A model generated the notes under the pieces. It had not been told where the DNA came from, did no database searches, and was given only the letters and a program-made list of their open reading frames with translations. A program made the position numbers and the translations under genes. Shown here in pieces: positions 36,010-48,129 of a stretch of DNA of 52,048 bases; the stretch's first letter is position 1; each line of letters opens with the position of its first letter. The DNA is from Piscirickettsiaceae bacterium (lineage in GTDB: Bacteria > Pseudomonadota > Gammaproteobacteria > Nitrosococcales > Methylophagaceae): contig JAIBDY010000012.1 in NCBI GenBank assembly GCA_024685995.1, positions 1-52,048 of the forward strand, given 5' to 3'.

Positions 36010-36788
36010 TGGGTGTGATACAACGGCTAGGCCAATGGGCACTTGGCACGTTCGAACGATTGGGGCGAGGTCATTTATTTTTGCTCGAAATAATGATGGG
36101 CATTCCTAGTGCATTGTTTCGATTTTCATTGGTGATTCAGCAACTTTATTCTGTTGGTGTGTTGTCAGTGATGATCATCTTGGTGTCAGGATTGTTTGTT
36201 GGCATGGTACTGGGGTTACAAGGTTATAACACGCTAGTCGACTTTGGTGCTGAAGAATCATTGGGAGTCATGGTGTCCTTGTCTCTAGTGCGAGAACTAG
36301 GTCCGGTGGTTAGTGCTTTGTTGTTTGCAGGCCGGGCGGGTTCAGCGTTGACGGCTGAGATTGGTTTAATGAAAAGTACAGAGCAGCTGTCAGGTATGGA
36401 AATGATGGCAGTTGACCCGATGCGCAGAGTCATTGCGCCACGATTCTTAGCGGGCTTTATTTCCATGCCGTTATTGGCCGCAGTATTTAGTGCGGTTGGC
36501 GTGCTGGGCGGTTACCTAGTGGGATATGGTTTGTTAGGTGTCGATGATGGGGCGTTTTGGTCACAGATGCAGGCTAAAACAGACTTATATGATGATATTA
36601 TGAATGGCGTAATCAAAAGTGTTGTATTTGGCTTTGTGGTCACTTGGATTGCTTTATTTGAAGGGCATGATGCTATTCCTACTTCGGAAGGTGTCGGGCG
36701 AGCGACGACACGAACTGTTGTACATTCTGCGTTTGCTATTTTAGGTTTGGATTTTATATTAACAGCGCTGATGTTTGGAGAAGTATAA
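36009..36788 (+). CDS. mlaE: Phospholipid ABC transporter permease MlaE
   Basis: MlaE is the membrane subunit of MlaFEDB. The 259-aa protein has five to six hydrophobic helices and the MlaE motifs LVREVGP-like [20 protein letters not shown] and [20 protein letters not shown]. The start overlaps mlaF and the stop abuts mlaD, which begins at the next base. Confidence 0.97.
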   Translation: MGVIQRLGQWALGTFERLGRGHLFLLEIMMGIPSALFRFSLVIQQLYSVGVLSVMIILVSGLFVGMVLGLQGYNTLVDFGAEESLGVMVSLSLVRELGPVVSALLFAGRAGSALTAEIGLMKSTEQLSGMEMMAVDPMRRVIAPRFLAGFISMPLLAAVFSAVGVLGGYLVGYGLLGVDDGAFWSQMQAKTDLYDDIMNGVIKSVVFGFVVTWIALFEGHDAIPTSEGVGRATTRTVVHSAFAILGLDFILTALMFGEV

Positions 36789-37259
36789 ATGCGGCAGAAA
36801 AAGAGTACTGAAATTACGGTTGGCTTATTTGTTGTTTTAGGCATTGCGGCCTTGGTTTTTCTCGCAATGAAAGTGAGCAATTTAACGGCATTCAACGATG
36901 AAGTCGGTTATAAAGTGATAGCAGAATTTGAGAATATTGGCGGTTTAAAAGCGCGATCTCCTGTCACAATGGCGGGGGTACGAGTCGGCCGAGTGGAAAA
37001 TATTCAGCTTGACCCAGAAACGTATAATGCAAAAGTGACTCTGAATTTATATTCAAGTTTCGATACCTTGCCAACGGATACAGCCGCTAGTATCTATACT
37101 GCGGGTTTATTGGGTGAGCAATATATCGGCCTTGAAGCCGGCGCAGAAGAAGAATTTTTAAAAGATGGCGATGTCATAGAATTAACGCAACCTGCGCTAG
37201 TGTTAGAGAAAATGATAGGACAATTTCTATTTAGTAAAACTGAAGGTGGAGACGACTAA
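36789..37259 (+). CDS. mlaD: Phospholipid-binding MCE protein MlaD
   Basis: MlaD is anchored by one N-terminal helix (residues 10-28, GLFVVLGIAALVFLAMKVSN) and forms a periplasmic hexamer with a lipid-conducting pore. The MCE domain (about 38-118) contains FENIGGLKARSPVTMAGVRV and YTAGLLGEQYIGLEAG. The 156-aa size is typical. It follows mlaE directly and overlaps mlaC by one base. Confidence 0.97.
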   Translation: MRQKKSTEITVGLFVVLGIAALVFLAMKVSNLTAFNDEVGYKVIAEFENIGGLKARSPVTMAGVRVGRVENIQLDPETYNAKVTLNLYSSFDTLPTDTAASIYTAGLLGEQYIGLEAGAEEEFLKDGDVIELTQPALVLEKMIGQFLFSKTEGGDD

Positions 37260-37894
37260 TGCTACGACAATTATTTAAATCACGATGGTTGATCTTACTG
37301 GCAATGTTGCCAGCCTATTTGATGACATCAGCGGTCTCTGCAGAAGAAGTTGCCGAGCCACAAGCTATCGTTAAAGCTGCCTCAGATAGGATGTTACAGG
37401 CTTTAAAAGATAATGAAGATAAAATAGAACAAGAGCCTTCATTTGTGTACGGTTTGGTAGAAGATATTTTGCTACCTAATTTTGATTTTGAGAAAATGTC
37501 AAAATTAGCCTTGGGTAAAAACTGGCGTAAAGCGACGTCTGCACAACGCGTTCGGTTTATCGATGAGTTTCGTTTATTACTGGTGAGAACGTATTCGACA
37601 GCCATGTTGGAGTTTACCGATGAAGAAATTGTATTTTTACCTTTCCGCGATGACCTCGCCAAAAAACGCGTGCAAGTGGCGATGGAAATTCTACAAGCCG
37701 GGGGACCTTCAATTCCGATGGCTTTATCGATGTATCTTAATAAACAAGATGAATGGAAAGTCTACGATGTCAAAATTGATGGCATCAGTCTGGTGACGAA
37801 CTATCGCTCAACATTTTCGACTGAAATTCGCAATGAAGGCATGGAAAAACTGATCAAAAACTTAGCATCGCGTAACGCAAAAGTGAAGGCATGA
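37259..37894 (+). CDS. mlaC: Periplasmic phospholipid shuttle MlaC
   Basis: MlaC carries phospholipids between the OmpC-MlaA complex and MlaFEDB. The 211-aa precursor has a signal peptide (residues 1-24, ending SAVSA). The Tol_Tol_Ttg2 domain shows LPNFDFEKMSKLALGKNWR, RVRFIDEFRLLLVRTYSTAM and WKVYDVKIDGISLVTNYRS. It overlaps mlaB by 4 bases. mlaA is not in the window. Confidence 0.96.
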   Translation: MLRQLFKSRWLILLAMLPAYLMTSAVSAEEVAEPQAIVKAASDRMLQALKDNEDKIEQEPSFVYGLVEDILLPNFDFEKMSKLALGKNWRKATSAQRVRFIDEFRLLLVRTYSTAMLEFTDEEIVFLPFRDDLAKKRVQVAMEILQAGGPSIPMALSMYLNKQDEWKVYDVKIDGISLVTNYRSTFSTEIRNEGMEKLIKNLASRNAKVKA

Positions 37895-38202
37895 GCCAAG
37901 CTGTCGCCATTCGATTAGGGACGACATCAAATACGATCGAGGTTAGTGGTGAGCTGACCTTTGCAACGGTGAACGATGTTCTTGGCGAAGTGCAAAACTT
38001 AGTGGAATCTCTAGCTAAGTTAGATGTTGACTTAGCTAAGGTGACACGAAGTGATAGTGCTGGACTGGCATTGTTAGTTCACTGGATACGGGCTGCTAAA
38101 ACAGCGAAGAAACAGCTTGTTTTTCATCATATTCCATCACAAATGCTAGCAATTGCATCGGCAAGTGGTTTAGATGAGTTATTACCGCTGTCACAAACCT
38201 AA
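37891..38202 (+). CDS. mlaB: STAS-domain protein MlaB
   Basis: MlaB is the cytoplasmic STAS subunit that stabilises MlaF. The 103-aa protein has the STAS pattern: NTIEVSGELTFATVNDVL, then DLAKVTRSDSAGLALLVHWI with the conserved Ser/Thr cluster. The ATG overlaps the mlaC stop (ATGA). It is the last canonical mla gene before ibaG. Confidence 0.93.
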   Translation: MSQAVAIRLGTTSNTIEVSGELTFATVNDVLGEVQNLVESLAKLDVDLAKVTRSDSAGLALLVHWIRAAKTAKKQLVFHHIPSQMLAIASASGLDELLPLSQT

Positions 38203-38224
38203 AATAAATAAAACGGAACAAATT

Positions 38225-38446
38225 ATGGATGCATTAGACATACAAAAACTGATCGAAGCTGGCTTACCGGATGCTACGGTCAAAGTGTTGGGTGATGACG
38301 GCCAACATTTTGAAGCTTATGTACAGAGTCCTTCTTTTATTGGGAAAGGCTTGGTCGCACAACATAAAATGGTTTATGCCACATTAGGAACAAGCTTTGA
38401 GGGTGCGTTACACGCTCTAGCATTAAAGACATCCGCACCTAGTTAA
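38225..38446 (+). CDS. ibaG: BolA-family protein IbaG
   Basis: IbaG is a BolA-like protein that pairs with monothiol glutaredoxin in iron-sulfur handling. The frame opens at 38174 inside mlaB, but ATG 38225 gives the family N-terminus (MDALDIQKLIEAGLPDA) and 73 aa. The fold core (VKVLGDDGQHFEAYVQSPSF, HKMVYATLG) is intact. In E. coli ibaG also sits between mlaB and murA. Confidence 0.93.
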   Translation: MDALDIQKLIEAGLPDATVKVLGDDGQHFEAYVQSPSFIGKGLVAQHKMVYATLGTSFEGALHALALKTSAPS

Positions 38447-38472
38447 GATCGACTAGCTGTAACCAATATTGA

Positions 38473-39747
<1,275 letters not shown>

Positions 39748-39760
39748 GGCCGGATTTGTT

Positions 39761-40399
39761 ATGTCAGAAATGCTCACCTTAGCCTTATCAAAGGGGCGGA
39801 TATTCAAAGAAACGTTACCATTATTAAAAGCAGCGGGGATAGAACCACTGGATGACCCTGAAACCAGCCGAAAGTTGATTTTAGAGACCAATCAACCCGA
39901 TGTACGCTTGATTATTGTTCGCGCCTCGGACGTACCGACTTATGTCGAATATGGCGGTGCTGATATCGGTGTCGCGGGTAAAGACGTATTGCTAGAGCAT
40001 CCGACAGCAGAACTCTATGAGCCAGTTGATTTAAATATCGCCTGTTGTAAGTTGATGACGGCGGGCAAAGTCGATGCGACTGATATTAAAGGTCGTTTAA
40101 AGGTGGCCACTAAGTTTGTCGAAAGTACCCGACGTTTTTATGCGCAACAAGGCCAGCAAGTTGACATTATTAAACTGTATGGCTCGATGGAGTTGGCGCC
40201 TTTAGTTGGTTTAGCTGATCGTATTGTCGATGTTGTTGATACCGGTAATACATTACGTGCCAATGGCTTAGTGCCAATGGAGCATATTGCCGATATAAGC
40301 TCGCGGCTTGTTGTGAATAAAGCGTCAATGAAAATGAAACATGCACGCATTCAAACTTTTATTGATCGGGTTCGTGAGGCAGTGGCAGAAAAACAATGA
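39761..40399 (+). CDS. hisG: ATP phosphoribosyltransferase, short form HisG
   Basis: HisG starts histidine synthesis by joining ATP and PRPP. At 212 aa it is the short form, which needs the regulatory subunit HisZ; no hisZ is visible here. Marks include [36 protein letters not shown] and the PRPP site [16 protein letters not shown]. The stop overlaps the hisD start by 4 bases. The murA-hisG-hisD-hisC order is usual for pseudomonad-like gammaproteobacteria. Confidence 0.97.
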   Translation: MSEMLTLALSKGRIFKETLPLLKAAGIEPLDDPETSRKLILETNQPDVRLIIVRASDVPTYVEYGGADIGVAGKDVLLEHPTAELYEPVDLNIACCKLMTAGKVDATDIKGRLKVATKFVESTRRFYAQQGQQVDIIKLYGSMELAPLVGLADRIVDVVDTGNTLRANGLVPMEHIADISSRLVVNKASMKMKHARIQTFIDRVREAVAEKQ

Positions 40400-41697
40400 T
40401 TGAAATTAAACGCTTAAATACCGAGTCAGAAGACTTTCAGCAACAATTGGATGCTGTGTTAGCGTGGGATGCTTCGTCCGATGCGACGGTTGTCGAAACG
40501 GTGAAGGATATCTTGGCAGATGTGAAATCACGCGGTGATGCTGCTGTTTTAGAGTACAGTCGTCGCTTTGACCGTATTGTTGCAGAGTCGGTGACTGACT
40601 TGGAAATACCTTTAGGGCGTGCCGAACAAGCATTGAGTTCGATACCAACGGCACAGCGGCAAGCATTAGAAGCCGCTGCCGAGCGCGTACGGTCTTATCA
40701 TGAGCATCAAACGCAATCATCATGGACTTATACCGAGGCTGACGGGACAATATTGGGTCAACAAGTGACAGCACTCGATCGTGCTGGACTTTATGTACCT
40801 GGTGGTAAAGCGGCATATCCGTCATCAGTCTTAATGAATGCGATCCCAGCCAAGGTCGCGGGAGTGAGTGAATTGATCATGGTGGTGCCAACACCGGATG
40901 GTGAAGTCAATGACTTAGTGTTAGCGGCAGCAGCCATTGCAGGTGTTGATCGTATTTTCGCTATTGGTGGTGCGCAAGCGGTTGCAGCATTGGCCTACGG
41001 TACTGAAACCATTCCACAAGTTGATAAAATTGTTGGGCCGGGTAATATTTATGTCGCAACGGCAAAAGGCATGGTCTTTGGTGCGGTTGGGATTGATATG
41101 ATCGCGGGACCATCAGAAATCTTAGTGGTGTGTGACGGTAAAACAGATCCTGATTGGATTGCGATGGATTTATTCTCGCAAGCAGAACATGATGAAGATG
41201 CACAATCGATTTTAATCTCTCCCGATGCTGATTTTCTACAGTCGGTGGATGAAGCCATTCAGCGTTTATTGCCGACTATGGAACGCCAAGCAATTATCAA
41301 CACCTCGTTATCAAGTCGAGCGGCGTTAATCCATGTAAAAGATATGGATGAGGCGGTAGAGGTCGTTAACTTTATCGCGCCGGAGCATTTAGAATTATCT
41401 GTTGATGACCCGATGACCATGGCCAAAAAAGTACGCCATGCGGGTGCTATTTTTATGGGACGTTACACGGCGGAAGCCTTGGGTGATTATTGTGCGGGCC
41501 CCAACCATGTTTTACCGACATCAAGAACAGCGCGTTTTAGTTCACCTTTAGGCGTGTATGATTTTCAGAAGCGCTCAAGTCTCATTCACGTGTCAGAACA
41601 AGGGGCGCAGACTCTGGGTGGGTTGGCTTCGGTGCTGGCACGTGGTGAAGGGCTAACGGCACATGCACGATCAGCCGAATATCGTTTGAAGGACTGA
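40396..41697 (+). CDS. hisD: Histidinol dehydrogenase HisD
   Basis: HisD oxidises histidinol twice with NAD+ to give histidine. The 433-aa length is normal. Motifs include [51 protein letters not shown] and the Zn-site region [15 protein letters not shown] 40396 overlaps the hisG stop as ATGA. hisC follows 5 bases after. Confidence 0.97.
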   Translation: MIEIKRLNTESEDFQQQLDAVLAWDASSDATVVETVKDILADVKSRGDAAVLEYSRRFDRIVAESVTDLEIPLGRAEQALSSIPTAQRQALEAAAERVRSYHEHQTQSSWTYTEADGTILGQQVTALDRAGLYVPGGKAAYPSSVLMNAIPAKVAGVSELIMVVPTPDGEVNDLVLAAAAIAGVDRIFAIGGAQAVAALAYGTETIPQVDKIVGPGNIYVATAKGMVFGAVGIDMIAGPSEILVVCDGKTDPDWIAMDLFSQAEHDEDAQSILISPDADFLQSVDEAIQRLLPTMERQAIINTSLSSRAALIHVKDMDEAVEVVNFIAPEHLELSVDDPMTMAKKVRHAGAIFMGRYTAEALGDYCAGPNHVLPTSRTARFSSPLGVYDFQKRSSLIHVSEQGAQTLGGLASVLARGEGLTAHARSAEYRLKD

Positions 41698-41702
41698 TAA
41701 CG

Positions 41703-42761
41703 ATGAGCCGTTTTTGGAGCCCAATCGTACATCAGTTGGATCCTTATATACCGGGTGAGCAGCCAAAAGTAGCTAATCTGGTCAAGCTGAATACCAATGA
41801 AAACCCATATGGACCATCGCCGAAAGTGTTGGCCGCGATACAGGCGCGTCTTGATGACAGCTTACGATTATACCCGGACCCTAATGCCGCTGACTTAAAG
41901 CAAGCGATTGCAGATTACTATGGCATGACGCCGGAGCAAGTCTTTGTGGGTAATGGCTCTGACGAAGTGTTAGCACATATTTTTCATGGCTTGCTTCAAC
42001 AGCCTTCCCCGTTATTATTTCCCGATATTAGCTATAGTTTTTACCCTGTTTATTGTGGTCTATATCAGGTGAATTACCAACTGATTCCCTTAGCCGCAGA
42101 TTTTAGTATTGATGTTGCTGATTATCGACGTGACAACGGCGGTATCATCTTTCCTAACCCCAATGCACCGACTGGGCGTTTATTAAGCTTGCGTGAGATT
42201 GAAGCCTTGCTGAAAAGCAATGGCGATTCGGTTGTGGTCGTTGATGAAGCCTATATCGATTTCGGGGGGGAGAGTGCTATTAGCTTGGTCAATAATTATC
42301 CCAACTTACTGGTTACCCAGACCTTATCAAAGTCGCGCTCATTGGCTGGTTTGCGTATCGGGTTTGCAATTGGACACCCTGACTTGATTGAAGCCTTAGT
42401 GCGAGTGAAGGATAGTTTTAATTCTTATCCATTGGATAGTTTGGCGATTGCCGGTGGTGTGGCGGCATTTGAGGATGAAGCCTATTTTCAACACACACGT
42501 GAATTGGTGATTCAAAGCCGAGAAACGGTAGTGGAGGGCTTGTTTGAACTGGGCTTTAAGGTATTGCCATCGTCGGCCAACTTTGTGTTTGCTCGTCATG
42601 CAGATTATGATGCGGCGGCTTTAGCGTTGGCGCTGCGTGAGCAAGGAGTGATTGTGCGTCATTTCCGACAACAACGGATAGAGCAGTATCTACGTATTAC
42701 GATAGGGACTGAAGCAGAAAATCAACAGTTATTAAGTGTGTTGGCGGACTTAATTAGTTAG
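41703..42761 (+). CDS. hisC: Histidinol-phosphate aminotransferase HisC
   Basis: HisC is a PLP enzyme that converts imidazole-acetol phosphate to histidinol phosphate. The 352-aa protein shows [44 protein letters not shown] and the PLP-lysine motif [16 protein letters not shown]. The last 12 bases overlap the convergent DUF4124 gene. Confidence 0.97.
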   Translation: MSRFWSPIVHQLDPYIPGEQPKVANLVKLNTNENPYGPSPKVLAAIQARLDDSLRLYPDPNAADLKQAIADYYGMTPEQVFVGNGSDEVLAHIFHGLLQQPSPLLFPDISYSFYPVYCGLYQVNYQLIPLAADFSIDVADYRRDNGGIIFPNPNAPTGRLLSLREIEALLKSNGDSVVVVDEAYIDFGGESAISLVNNYPNLLVTQTLSKSRSLAGLRIGFAIGHPDLIEALVRVKDSFNSYPLDSLAIAGGVAAFEDEAYFQHTRELVIQSRETVVEGLFELGFKVLPSSANFVFARHADYDAAALALALREQGVIVRHFRQQRIEQYLRITIGTEAENQQLLSVLADLIS

Positions 42762-43445
42762 TTGTGTCGGATGGCTTTCGCTGGTCTCGGTGCCTAAAAG
42801 TTGTTTTAGTCGTATTAATGCCTGTTCATATCGTTTGATAGTCGCTGCATTTTCGATCGCGAGACGCTCTAACTCAATTTGATTATTGTTGATTTCTTGC
42901 TTGGTCGCGATGAGACTTTTTTTCAGGTTACCGCTCACAGTTCGGCCGCTTAGCTCAATATCCGCTGCTTGTTGTTGGTAGTCGCGAAGCTTGTCATTAT
43001 TTCTTTTTAGGTAAGTTTGGGTTTTTTCAATTTGGTTTTGAAAATACAGTAATTCTGTTTGTCGTTTTTTGAGTAAGTCGTCCTCTGAGCTGTAACTGGC
43101 TCTTAGGTCGTTATCATAGAGTACAGCTTGTCTATGGCGTTCTTGGTCTTTTTGCGCTTTTATTTCGGCCTGGCGTTGCTGTTCTTTTTGCGCTGCTTGC
43201 TGGCGATTATATTCAGCGATTTCTGCTTTTGTTAATGCTGGCGCAACTTGTTCGATCACGCGTAGCGATACCTCATCGAGAACTTCATAGCCTTTTTGCG
43301 CCGCATAGGGGGGCAATGTCTTACTCATGGTGGTGACACCATGGTTATCTTTAAAACGATAAACCTGTCCAGCGTAAGCCGACAAGCTTGCTGAAATAAG
43401 TAGGATGCCGAGACAGGTATGGATTATTAATTGGCTTATTTTCAT
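42750..43445 (-). CDS. Exported DUF4124 coiled-coil protein
   Basis: From ATG 43445 the product (231 aa) has a clean signal peptide ([20 protein letters not shown]...AYAG). A DUF4124 start ([20 protein letters not shown]) follows, and then about 130 residues of charged coiled coil (residues about 70-220). An upstream ATG at 43472 would put extra residues before the signal. The function is unknown; DUF4124 proteins are periplasmic. It ends 12 bases inside hisC on the opposite strand, and its start is close to the divergent TauE-like gene. Confidence 0.85.
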   Translation of the reverse strand: MKISQLIIHTCLGILLISASLSAYAGQVYRFKDNHGVTTMSKTLPPYAAQKGYEVLDEVSLRVIEQVAPALTKAEIAEYNRQQAAQKEQQRQAEIKAQKDQERHRQAVLYDNDLRASYSSEDDLLKKRQTELLYFQNQIEKTQTYLKRNNDKLRDYQQQAADIELSGRTVSGNLKKSLIATKQEINNNQIELERLAIENAATIKRYEQALIRLKQLLGTETSESHPTQLTN

Positions 43446-43476
43446 GGCGCCTATTCTATAGAGAGTTTTCATAAAG

Positions 43477-44235
43477 TTGAATGATTTAGATCACATTATT
43501 CTGTTTTTAGTTTCATTGTTTGCAAATACTTTTTCGGCATTCAGTGGTGGCGGCGCAGGCTTGATTCAGTTTCCTGTGTTGTTATTTTTAGGGTTGTCAT
43601 TTGGTGTCGCTTTGGCAACACATAAGGTGGCGAGTGTCGCCTTAGGTATCGGTGCTGCATTGCGTTATGCTTCTCATAACGTACTAGAACGCCAATTTGT
43701 TTTATTAATGTTGCTGTTTGGTGTGCCTGGGGTTGTTGTTGGGGCCAATATCATTCTATTGGTTCCAGATCGACTGGCTGAAATAGCTTTGGGTCTGCTG
43801 ACTGGGGGCTTGGGGATTTACTCCGTCGTTAAGTCAGACCTTGGGCAAGTTTATGCCCCGAAACACCGTGAACGCGTTAACCTGCTATGGGGTGGCCTAG
43901 TGTTATTCCTATTGGGGGTGTTGAATGGCTCATTAACATCCGGCACGGGTTTATTTGTGACGCTGTGGTTGGTGTTGTGGTTTGGAATGGATTATCAACG
44001 TGCGGTAGCGTACACCTTAACGATGGTGGGCTTATTTTGGAATGGCAGTGGCGCATTGACGCTTGGCTTGCTTGCTGAGATCCGCTGGGACTGGCTGCCT
44101 GCATTATTGCTGGGTTCCCTCATTGGAGGCTATTTGGGATCACATTGGGCATTACGCTATGGCAATCAGTGGATCAAACGACTTTTTGAGGTCGTGACCC
44201 TGCTGATTTCGATCAAATTATTAATCGGCCATTAA
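43477..44235 (+). CDS. TauE/SafE-family membrane transporter (DUF81)
   Basis: The 252-aa protein has about seven hydrophobic helices and the family marks [20 protein letters not shown] near the N-terminus and the repeated half [20 protein letters not shown]. TauE/SafE members export sulfoacetate or small organic anions; the substrate here is unknown. The TTG 43477 start has no clear RBS. It overlaps the convergent pyrE by 4 bases. Confidence 0.88.
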   Translation: MNDLDHIILFLVSLFANTFSAFSGGGAGLIQFPVLLFLGLSFGVALATHKVASVALGIGAALRYASHNVLERQFVLLMLLFGVPGVVVGANIILLVPDRLAEIALGLLTGGLGIYSVVKSDLGQVYAPKHRERVNLLWGGLVLFLLGVLNGSLTSGTGLFVTLWLVLWFGMDYQRAVAYTLTMVGLFWNGSGALTLGLLAEIRWDWLPALLLGSLIGGYLGSHWALRYGNQWIKRLFEVVTLLISIKLLIGH

Positions 44236-44873
44236 ACGCCGTATTGATCTCGATAGGCTTTAACAGCAGGTAAATGTGCGGCTAAAGCCGCATTATCCGC
44301 TAGATAAGTCAGCAAATCCTCAAGACAGATAATACTGACAACAGGGATTTGGTGATCTTGTTCCACTTGTTGGATAGCTGATAAGTCGGTTTGCCCTTTT
44401 TCTTGACGGTCAAGCGCAATAACTACGCCAGCGGGCGTGGCTTGTTCGGCGTTGATAATCTCGACGGATTCTCTCACCGACGTACCGGCAGAAATAACAT
44501 CATCAATAATGAGAACTTTGCCGGTTAAGGCCGCACCCACAAGCTGTCCACCTTCACCATGATCTTTAGGTTCTTTACGATTGAAGACATAAGGAACATC
44601 ACGTTGATGATGCTCTGCTAAGGCAACAACGGTGGTTGAAGCCAACGGAATCCCTTTATAAGCAGGACCGAAGAGCACATCGAAGTCGAGTTGCGAAGCG
44701 GTAATCGCTTGCGCGTAGAACTGACCTAAACGGGCCAAGCTAGCACCAGTATTAAATAAGCCACTATTAAAAAAGTAAGGACTGACGCGACCTGATTTGA
44801 GTGTAAATGAGCCAAAGCGTAGGACGCCAGTGGCAAGGGCGAATTCGATAAATTGTTGTTGATACAGTTTCAT
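44232..44873 (-). CDS. pyrE: Orotate phosphoribosyltransferase PyrE
   Basis: PyrE makes OMP from orotate and PRPP in pyrimidine synthesis. The 213-aa length is standard. The PRPP motif is [16 protein letters not shown], with upstream [13 protein letters not shown] and [12 protein letters not shown] as the flexible loop. It overlaps metW by 4 bases at its start and is the distal gene of a metX-metW-pyrE unit. Confidence 0.97.
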   Translation of the reverse strand: MKLYQQQFIEFALATGVLRFGSFTLKSGRVSPYFFNSGLFNTGASLARLGQFYAQAITASQLDFDVLFGPAYKGIPLASTTVVALAEHHQRDVPYVFNRKEPKDHGEGGQLVGAALTGKVLIIDDVISAGTSVRESVEIINAEQATPAGVVIALDRQEKGQTDLSAIQQVEQDHQIPVVSIICLEDLLTYLADNAALAAHLPAVKAYRDQYGV

Positions 44874-45472
44874 AGGAACGATTTTTTGATTTGATAAAGT
44901 GCGATTTCGCCAAATAAGTTTGGCGCGAGTTTGATACCTAAGCTATTTTGATGTGCATGATCAACGATGCTCCGTTTTTCAATGGTTACTTGTTTATTAC
45001 TACACATTTGTTCAAAGTCTTTGATAGTACAGAGGTGGATATTAGTCGTGTCGAACCAAGCATTCGGCAAGGTTTTAGACACGGGCATTTTACCCCCCAG
45101 TGCCAATTGTGTTCTGCATTGCCAGTGACCAAAGTTTGGAAAACCAATGATAGCTTGTTTACCGACACGGATAATTTCATCGAGTAGGAAGTCGGGTCGT
45201 TTTACGGCCTGTAGTGTTTGAGACAAAATCACAAAGTCAAAGCTCTGGTCTGCAAACTGGGCTAAACCTTGGTCTAAATCAGCTTGAATGACATTGACGC
45301 CCGATTGAATGCAATCGGTGATTTGACTGTTGCCGATTTCAAGACCGTAACCGGTGACATTATGTTGTTGTAATGCCGCTAATAAGGTCCCGTCGCCGCA
45401 GCCTAAATCGAGCACCCTTGATCCTGCTGGGATCCAGCTATTGATGATTTGTAAGTCGACTCTTAATTTCAT
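44870..45472 (-). CDS. metW: Methionine biosynthesis protein MetW
   Basis: MetW is a methyltransferase-fold protein that accompanies MetX in many proteobacteria and is needed for full acyltransferase activity in some species. The 200-aa protein has the SAM-type motif [15 protein letters not shown] and [19 protein letters not shown]. It overlaps metX by 4 bases. Confidence 0.95.
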   Translation of the reverse strand: MKLRVDLQIINSWIPAGSRVLDLGCGDGTLLAALQQHNVTGYGLEIGNSQITDCIQSGVNVIQADLDQGLAQFADQSFDFVILSQTLQAVKRPDFLLDEIIRVGKQAIIGFPNFGHWQCRTQLALGGKMPVSKTLPNAWFDTTNIHLCTIKDFEQMCSNKQVTIEKRSIVDHAHQNSLGIKLAPNLFGEIALYQIKKSFL

Positions 45473-46620
45473 ACTGACCGTACTTCTTTAGCAATGCCTT
45501 GCAGATAGGCTGTGAGGATTTGATGGTAGCGTTCGATGGGTAATAAGAAAGCATCGTGGCCTTGTGTGGCCTCAATTTCAGCATAGGTCACTTGTTTATT
45601 TGCACTGAGCAAGGCATTCACAATTTCGTGCGAGCGTTCGGGTGAAAATCGCCAGTCAGTGGTAAATGACAGAACCAGGCATTTAGCCTGAATGTCTGCC
45701 ACAGCTTTGGCTAAATCATTGCCAAAATGTTTGGCAGGATCAAAATAATCTAACGCTTTGGTCATCAATAGGTAAGTATTGGCATCAAAATGTTCGACAA
45801 AACTTTCACTTTGATAACGTAGGTAACTTTCGATTTGGAATTCGACATCGTAACCATAGTTCAAGCTGCCATGACGCAATTCGCGACCAAATTTGGCGCC
45901 CATCGCTTCATCTGATAAATAGGTGATGTGGCCTAGCATACGTGCAAGGCCGAGACCTTTTCGAGGTATGGTTTGATGGCTTGCATAGTAACCTTCATGA
46001 AAGTCTGGATCGGACTTAATGGCGGTTCTGGCCACTTCATTAAACGCGATATTCTGCGCCGATAGTTTGGGGGCTGCGGCAATAATCAGTACATGGCGTA
46101 ATCGCTCTGGTAGGGCGATGGCCCACTGCATGGCTTGCATGCCGCCTAAACTGCCACCAACTACCGCTGCCCATTGTTGGATATTGAGTTTGTCTGCCAA
46201 AATAGCTTGGCTATTAACCCAATCGGTCACGGTGACGATAGGGAACTCTGGGCCATAGAGTCTTTGGGTTTCTGGGTTGATGCTGGTAGGCCCAGTTGAA
46301 CCCGAACAGCCACCAAGGTTGTTGAGACAAACTACAAAGAAGATATTAGTATCAATTGCTTTGCCTGGGCCGACAATATTATCCCACCACCCGGGTCTTT
46401 TATCTTCTAAGGTGTGATAGCCGGCAACATGGTGATCGCCTGACAGAGCATGACAAATGAGAATGGCATTTGACGCACGGTCATTGAGTTCACCATAAGT
46501 CTCATAGACCAAGTCGTATTGACTCAGCACTCGCCCACTTTCTAGGGTCAGTGGGCTGTCAAAATGTAGGGATTGTGGGCTAACCAAACCAACAGAGTCG
46601 GCTGGTATTGAATCCGGCAT
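45469..46620 (-). CDS. metX: Homoserine O-acyltransferase MetX
   Basis: MetX acylates homoserine at the branch to methionine. The alpha/beta hydrolase triad is visible: nucleophile Ser157 in [14 protein letters not shown], an Asp before the C-terminus ([10 protein letters not shown]) and His in [11 protein letters not shown]. The 383-aa length fits. Whether it uses acetyl-CoA or succinyl-CoA cannot be told here; many gammaproteobacterial MetX enzymes use succinyl-CoA. metW and pyrE follow with 4-base overlaps. Confidence 0.95.
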   Translation of the reverse strand: MPDSIPADSVGLVSPQSLHFDSPLTLESGRVLSQYDLVYETYGELNDRASNAILICHALSGDHHVAGYHTLEDKRPGWWDNIVGPGKAIDTNIFFVVCLNNLGGCSGSTGPTSINPETQRLYGPEFPIVTVTDWVNSQAILADKLNIQQWAAVVGGSLGGMQAMQWAIALPERLRHVLIIAAAPKLSAQNIAFNEVARTAIKSDPDFHEGYYASHQTIPRKGLGLARMLGHITYLSDEAMGAKFGRELRHGSLNYGYDVEFQIESYLRYQSESFVEHFDANTYLLMTKALDYFDPAKHFGNDLAKAVADIQAKCLVLSFTTDWRFSPERSHEIVNALLSANKQVTYAEIEATQGHDAFLLPIERYHQILTAYLQGIAKEVRSV

Positions 46621-46700
46621 GTGCGCTTGTTCCTTAAAATAACGGGAGGGGTTGAAAGTCTAAATAGTCAAGATCATTTGTGCAATATAAGGTTTAGCGC

Positions 46701-47276
46701 CTATGGCGCCATCACCAGAATGGGTAACACGAGCATCGATAACAGCTGAAGGCCGATAACGACCACAAGAGGGGATAAGTCAATGCCGCTCATTAAAGGC
46801 AACCTTTGTCTGACGGGGCGTAATAGCGGCGCATTCATACTGTGAATCAAGGGCGTGATCGGGTTATGGCTATGTGGTGGCACAACCCAACTTAAAACAA
46901 CTTCGATAATAATACTAAAGGTGAACAGCGTGATGAACAGTGAAAAGACATCCGCTAATAGCCACCCAATGAAGAAGCCTTGGTAGCTGGTCTGGCTTTG
47001 TAGCAGACTAATTAAGGCCAGTTTAACGAAGCTAAGCGCAAATAAGAGAATCAGCGTTGCAGAATCCCAGCGTCCGAAAGGCGGAATGAAGCGTCGTAAA
47101 AATTTGACAGGAGTTTGTGTTGCTTTGATGATAAGTTGCACGAGAGGATGATGATATTCCCATTGCGCCCATTGCATAATCAGTCTTAATGCGACGATTG
47201 TTATATAAATGCTAAACAGAACATCAATTAAGAAGATGAGGGGTGTTGAAAAATAGGTGTTAGACATGGTCTTCAC
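46701..47276 (-). CDS. YggT-family membrane protein
   Basis: The 191-aa protein has two YggT repeats, each with hydrophobic helices and a PLVQLI/P..K-like motif (HHPLVQLIIKATQTPVKFLR and NPITPLIHSMNAPLLRPVR). The family has been linked to osmotic tolerance, but its activity is unknown. It overlaps proC by 17 bases, in the usual yggS-proC-yggT order. Confidence 0.93.
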   Translation of the reverse strand: MKTMSNTYFSTPLIFLIDVLFSIYITIVALRLIMQWAQWEYHHPLVQLIIKATQTPVKFLRRFIPPFGRWDSATLILLFALSFVKLALISLLQSQTSYQGFFIGWLLADVFSLFITLFTFSIIIEVVLSWVVPPHSHNPITPLIHSMNAPLLRPVRQRLPLMSGIDLSPLVVVIGLQLLSMLVLPILVMAP

Positions 47277-48093
47277 CTAATTGACTTGCTAACTCTCGTG
47301 AGCGTAATGCTGCTGAGATTAAGGCGTTTTCGAATAAACTGCGCAGGCCACCGTCTTCCAGTTCATGTATAGCACGTTCGGTCGTGCCTGCTGGAGAAGT
47401 CACGCGTTCACGTAAGCTTGTGGTCGTTTCATTACTTTCTAATGCCATCTTGGCTGCACCAAAGGCGGTTTGAAGGCAGAGTAATTTTGCGGTTTCGGGT
47501 TCTAAACCTAGCTCAACGGCTGCATGTTCCATCGCTTCCATGACCAAAAAGAAGTACGCTGGGCCACTGCCTGATAGCGCGGTGACAGCATCGAGTTGGG
47601 CTTCTTCTTTCACCCAGAGTGTTATGCCGACAGAACGCAGGATCGATTCCGCCAGTTCATGTTGTGCGGGCGAAACATGTGCATTGGCATAGAGCGCTGT
47701 TGCACCAGCTTGAACGAGTGCGGGGGTGTTAGGCATGGTTCTGACAATCGCCGCATTGGGCTGGTTTAACCAACGTGAAATATCATCCAGTCGAATGCCG
47801 GCGGCGACGGAGATGAATAAGCTACCCGCTTGCCAGTGTGGAGAAAGTTGTTTGATCAGGCTTTGCAATTGTTGAGGTTTGACGGCCGCAATAATGACTT
47901 GACAGGATTGCATGGCATCAAGGTTCTGTTCAAAAGTCTGAACAGGATATTGTTGGGAAATCGTTGTTCGGCGTTGGGCGTCAGGATCTGCAACATGAAT
48001 ATGATCAGGATCAAAACCATCAGCAACCAAACCGCCGATTAAGCTGAGGGCCATATTGCCGCCCCCTAAGAATGCGATTTTACAATCTTTCAT
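47260..48093 (-). CDS. proC: Pyrroline-5-carboxylate reductase ProC
   Basis: ProC reduces pyrroline-5-carboxylate to proline with NAD(P)H. The 277-aa protein has the Rossmann motif KIAFLGGGNMALSLIGGL, VKPQQL, MPNTPALVQAGATALY, and the C-terminal signature ALSGSGPAYFFLVMEAM and TSPAGTTERAIHELE. It follows yggS by 37 bases and overlaps yggT by 17. Confidence 0.97.
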   Translation of the reverse strand: MKDCKIAFLGGGNMALSLIGGLVADGFDPDHIHVADPDAQRRTTISQQYPVQTFEQNLDAMQSCQVIIAAVKPQQLQSLIKQLSPHWQAGSLFISVAAGIRLDDISRWLNQPNAAIVRTMPNTPALVQAGATALYANAHVSPAQHELAESILRSVGITLWVKEEAQLDAVTALSGSGPAYFFLVMEAMEHAAVELGLEPETAKLLCLQTAFGAAKMALESNETTTSLRERVTSPAGTTERAIHELEDGGLRSLFENALISAALRSRELASQLGEDHV

Positions 48094-48129
48094 TGTCTGT
48101 TTATCCAGTCCGTTATGAAGTGTTAGTAG

